7,761 nt of DNA from Acidimicrobiaceae bacterium (GTDB taxonomy: Bacteria > Actinomycetota > Acidimicrobiia > Acidimicrobiales > Aldehydirespiratoraceae): contig VXNG01000237.1 in NCBI GenBank assembly GCA_009840695.1, positions 1 through 7,761 on the forward strand, given 5' to 3'. A model generated the notes under the pieces. It saw only the letters and a program-made list of their open reading frames with translations. It was not told the DNA's origin and did no database searches. How positions within the stretch are numbered: position 1 is the stretch's first letter; each line of letters starts with the position of its first letter. Below, piece after piece: positions 6,920 through 7,761 of this stretch. A program made the translations under genes and the position numbers.

Positions 6920-6965
6920 TGGCACCGTAGACAGTCACGAGCCGCATTCCAAGCTCGCCCATGGC

Positions 6966-6979
6966 AGCGCCTCAGCGCT
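6966..6979. repeat. Small hairpin agcgc-ctca-gcgct
   Basis: A 5-bp stem with a four-base loop lies about 50 bases after the three-way junction. It may be chance. Confidence 0.3.
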
Positions 6980-7019
6980 AGGGCCGGTGAAGCGACTGCC
7001 CTACGACGATGCCCCTGCT

Positions 7020-7033
7020 TGTGTCACGACACA
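7020..7033. repeat. Small hairpin tgtgt-cacg-acaca
   Basis: A perfect 5-bp stem around a four-base loop, A/T-richer than the surrounding hairpins. It could be a small operator; no binding protein can be assigned. Confidence 0.35.
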
Positions 7034-7081
7034 CTGCGCTCGCCGCAAGCGATTCTCAAGCACGGGTGCAGAACCACGTTC

Positions 7082-7105
7082 ACCGGTCCTAGGAACGCGT
7101 TCGAA
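7082..7105. repeat. Run of adjoining palindromes
   Basis: Four palindromes abut or overlap: accggt (7082-7087), cctagg (7088-7093), the 10-bp gaacgcgttc (7093-7102) and ttcgaa (7100-7105). The 10-bp palindrome is the most operator-like unit. An 8-bp palindrome, cctcgagg, follows at 7119-7126. Confidence 0.4.
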
Positions 7106-7160
7106 GCAAGAGGCCGAGCCTCGAGGTTGAAATCCCCGCACAGGCACGATAGAACATCCG

Positions 7161-7183
7161 TTGCCATCAACAGTTCCGCTCAA
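7161..7183 (+). repeat. Diverged direct repeat, copy 2
   Basis: It repeats the 6809-6830 segment 352 bases downstream. All 21 alignable bases are identical; it differs by insertion of ag after ttgccatcaac and loss of one g before ctcaa. Similarity may continue weakly into the next 10-13 bases. The partner arms of the three-way junction are not repeated here; instead a local hairpin (cagtt 7171-7175 with aactg 7202-7206, gctcg 7184-7188 with cgagc 7197-7201) is possible. Confidence 0.6.
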
Positions 7184-7246
7184 GCTCGACGCCCACCGAG
7201 CAACTGACGCATTGGGCTACAGCCACTGAAGCTTGGAGCTGAACAC

Positions 7247-7295
7247 GAGGGTCTTGTGCCCTCACAACACGGCAACGGCAACGGTGCTGAGCACC
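7247..7295. repeat. Hairpin cluster with short tandem cggcaa repeat upstream of the lipoprotein gene
   Basis: gaggg (7247-7251) pairs with ccctc (7259-7263), while ttgtg (7254-7258) can alternatively pair with cacaa (7263-7267). Two and a half copies of cggcaa follow (7270-7284), then ggtgc-tga-gcacc (7283-7295). The two first stems exclude each other, which could form a leader switch, but stems of 5 bp are weak evidence. Confidence 0.35.
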
Positions 7296-7424
7296 CATAG
7301 CGGCTCTCTCGGTGACAGACCGCCGATGAACCAACGCCAATTCCTTCATCCCACCCAGCAGCCAGGTTGCGCGTGGACGATGAGGCCACTGGAGCTGTCA
7401 TGCCCCCCTGGAACAATCGTGGCC

Positions 7425-7761
7425 ATGAGACACCGCGCCCACACCCTCACCGGCCCCATCGTCGCGGCCGTCGTAGCGCTGGCCCTGCTCGCCGCCAGCT
7501 GTGGCAACTACCCCGCCGAGCCGACGCCGCTCGCACCAGTCGACACCCTCACAGCCGAGCCGACGCCGCCAGCCGAACCCCAGCCCTCTGCCCCTCAGCG
7601 GGCCCCGTCCGAACCCGAGCCCCGAGAGCAGCACGAGCCCGCAGCCCCTCGGACAACCGCGACCGAACCCGCGCCCCTGGCGGAGCCCGAGCCCGAGGAG
7701 GAGCACGCGCCCGAGACCGAGCCCCCACCCGAGGCCGAGCCCGAGGCCCAGGAGGCACCCG
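7425..7761 (+). CDS. Lipoprotein with long Pro/Glu-rich disordered chain (3' end beyond right edge)
   Basis: The frame runs from ATG 7425 to the window edge, 112 residues plus one base. In-frame GTG 7419, six bases after a weak tgga, is an alternative start. The signal peptide has a basic start (RHR), a hydrophobic core (IVAAVVALALLA, 12-23) and a lipobox ending at C26 (LAASC), so the mature protein should be lipid-anchored outside the membrane. From residue 30 to the edge the chain is almost wholly Pro, Glu, Ala and Thr with repeated E-P-x-P and PEPE runs, as in a wall-spanning spacer. No folded domain has begun by the edge. If the window is circular, it continues in phase into bases 1-251 and would be the first gene of the transfer operon. 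If not, a folded domain may lie beyond the window. The function is unknown; a wall-spanning tether or channel accessory is inferred. Confidence 0.8.
   Translation, partial: MRHRAHTLTGPIVAAVVALALLAASCGNYPAEPTPLAPVDTLTAEPTPPAEPQPSAPQRAPSEPEPREQHEPAAPRTTATEPAPLAEPEPEEEHAPETEPPPEAEPEAQEAP

Larger units (their letters stand above)
6644..7424. other. 781-base non-coding region: candidate control/origin region
   Basis: No convincing gene is present on either strand; the short frames here have no recognisable domain and are not joined to a neighbour. GC falls to about 57-62% in the 60-base lines counted by hand, against 78% in a sampled coding line. The region holds a nested inverted-repeat structure (6808-6919), a diverged direct repeat of its left arm (7161-7183), several small hairpins and a 10-bp palindrome. 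I found no clear -35/-10 pair, no DnaA box, no regular iteron array and no hairpin followed by a T-run. If the molecule is circular, this is its only intergenic region longer than about 30 bases. It would then have to carry the replication origin, any transfer origin and the operon promoter. Confidence 0.65.

Noticed and set aside
6668..7130. Short plus-strand frames 6668-6883 and 6891-7130 and minus-strand frames 6771-6962, 7167-7349 and 7180-7416 in the non-coding region
   Set aside because: None has a domain or a convincing start context, and two cross the paired stems of the three-way junction, whose base-pairing better explains the sequence.
6644..7424. CRISPR array or regular iterons
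   Set aside because: Only one two-copy diverged repeat and a very short cggcaa tandem were found; there is no regular repeat-spacer spacing.
7400..7761. Alternative frame from ATG 7400, preceded by a tggag motif
   Set aside because: Its product is Arg/Pro-rich without a signal or domain, whereas the frame from ATG 7425 has a clear lipoprotein signal peptide.

Overview
High-GC DNA with GTG starts, purine-rich ribosome-binding sites and genes joined by 1- or 4-base overlaps points to an actinobacterium; the lineage cannot be fixed from sequence alone. The lytic transglycosylase and the TraG/VirD4-type ATPase both look like actinobacterial versions of their families. The gene content is that of a conjugative or mobilizable element (plasmid or integrative element), not core chromosome.

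Layout: every convincing gene is on the + strand. Positions 1-251 hold the C-terminal end of a Pro/Glu-rich protein. A 4-base overlap leads into a membrane-anchored MltB-like lytic transglycosylase (248-1885). Another 4-base overlap leads into a TraG/VirD4-type coupling ATPase (1882-4371). A 1-base overlap leads into an ArdC-like zincin antirestriction protein (4371-5513). A very small ORF (about 5559-5708) follows, then, by a third GTGA overlap, a single-pass membrane protein with a possible VirB8/TcpC-like domain (5705-6412). The last gene of the run is an AlpA-type winged-helix regulator (6440-6643). Next comes a 781-base stretch without a convincing gene (6644-7424). It has lower GC and holds a nested inverted-repeat structure that folds as a three-way junction (6808-6919), plus a diverged direct repeat of that structure's left arm at 7161. 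The window ends inside a lipoprotein with a Pro/Glu-rich chain (7425-7761).

The open frame leaving the right edge continues exactly in phase into the open frame entering the left edge. Both sides have the same unusual Pro/Glu/Ala composition, and joining them gives one 195-residue lipoprotein. The simplest explanation is that the window is a complete 7,761-bp circle cut inside this gene: one polycistronic unit (lipoprotein, transglycosylase, coupling ATPase, ArdC, small ORF, VirB8-like, AlpA-like) and one control/origin region. This is an inference; two unrelated Pro-rich reading frames cut by an arbitrary window edge remain possible.

As a working system, the transglycosylase would open the peptidoglycan, the coupling ATPase would drive DNA into the channel, the VirB8-like protein would scaffold it, ArdC would protect incoming DNA from restriction, and AlpA would regulate. 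I see no relaxase, VirB4 ATPase, replication initiator or integrase in the window. The element therefore either borrows them, has unrecognised versions, or extends beyond the window.
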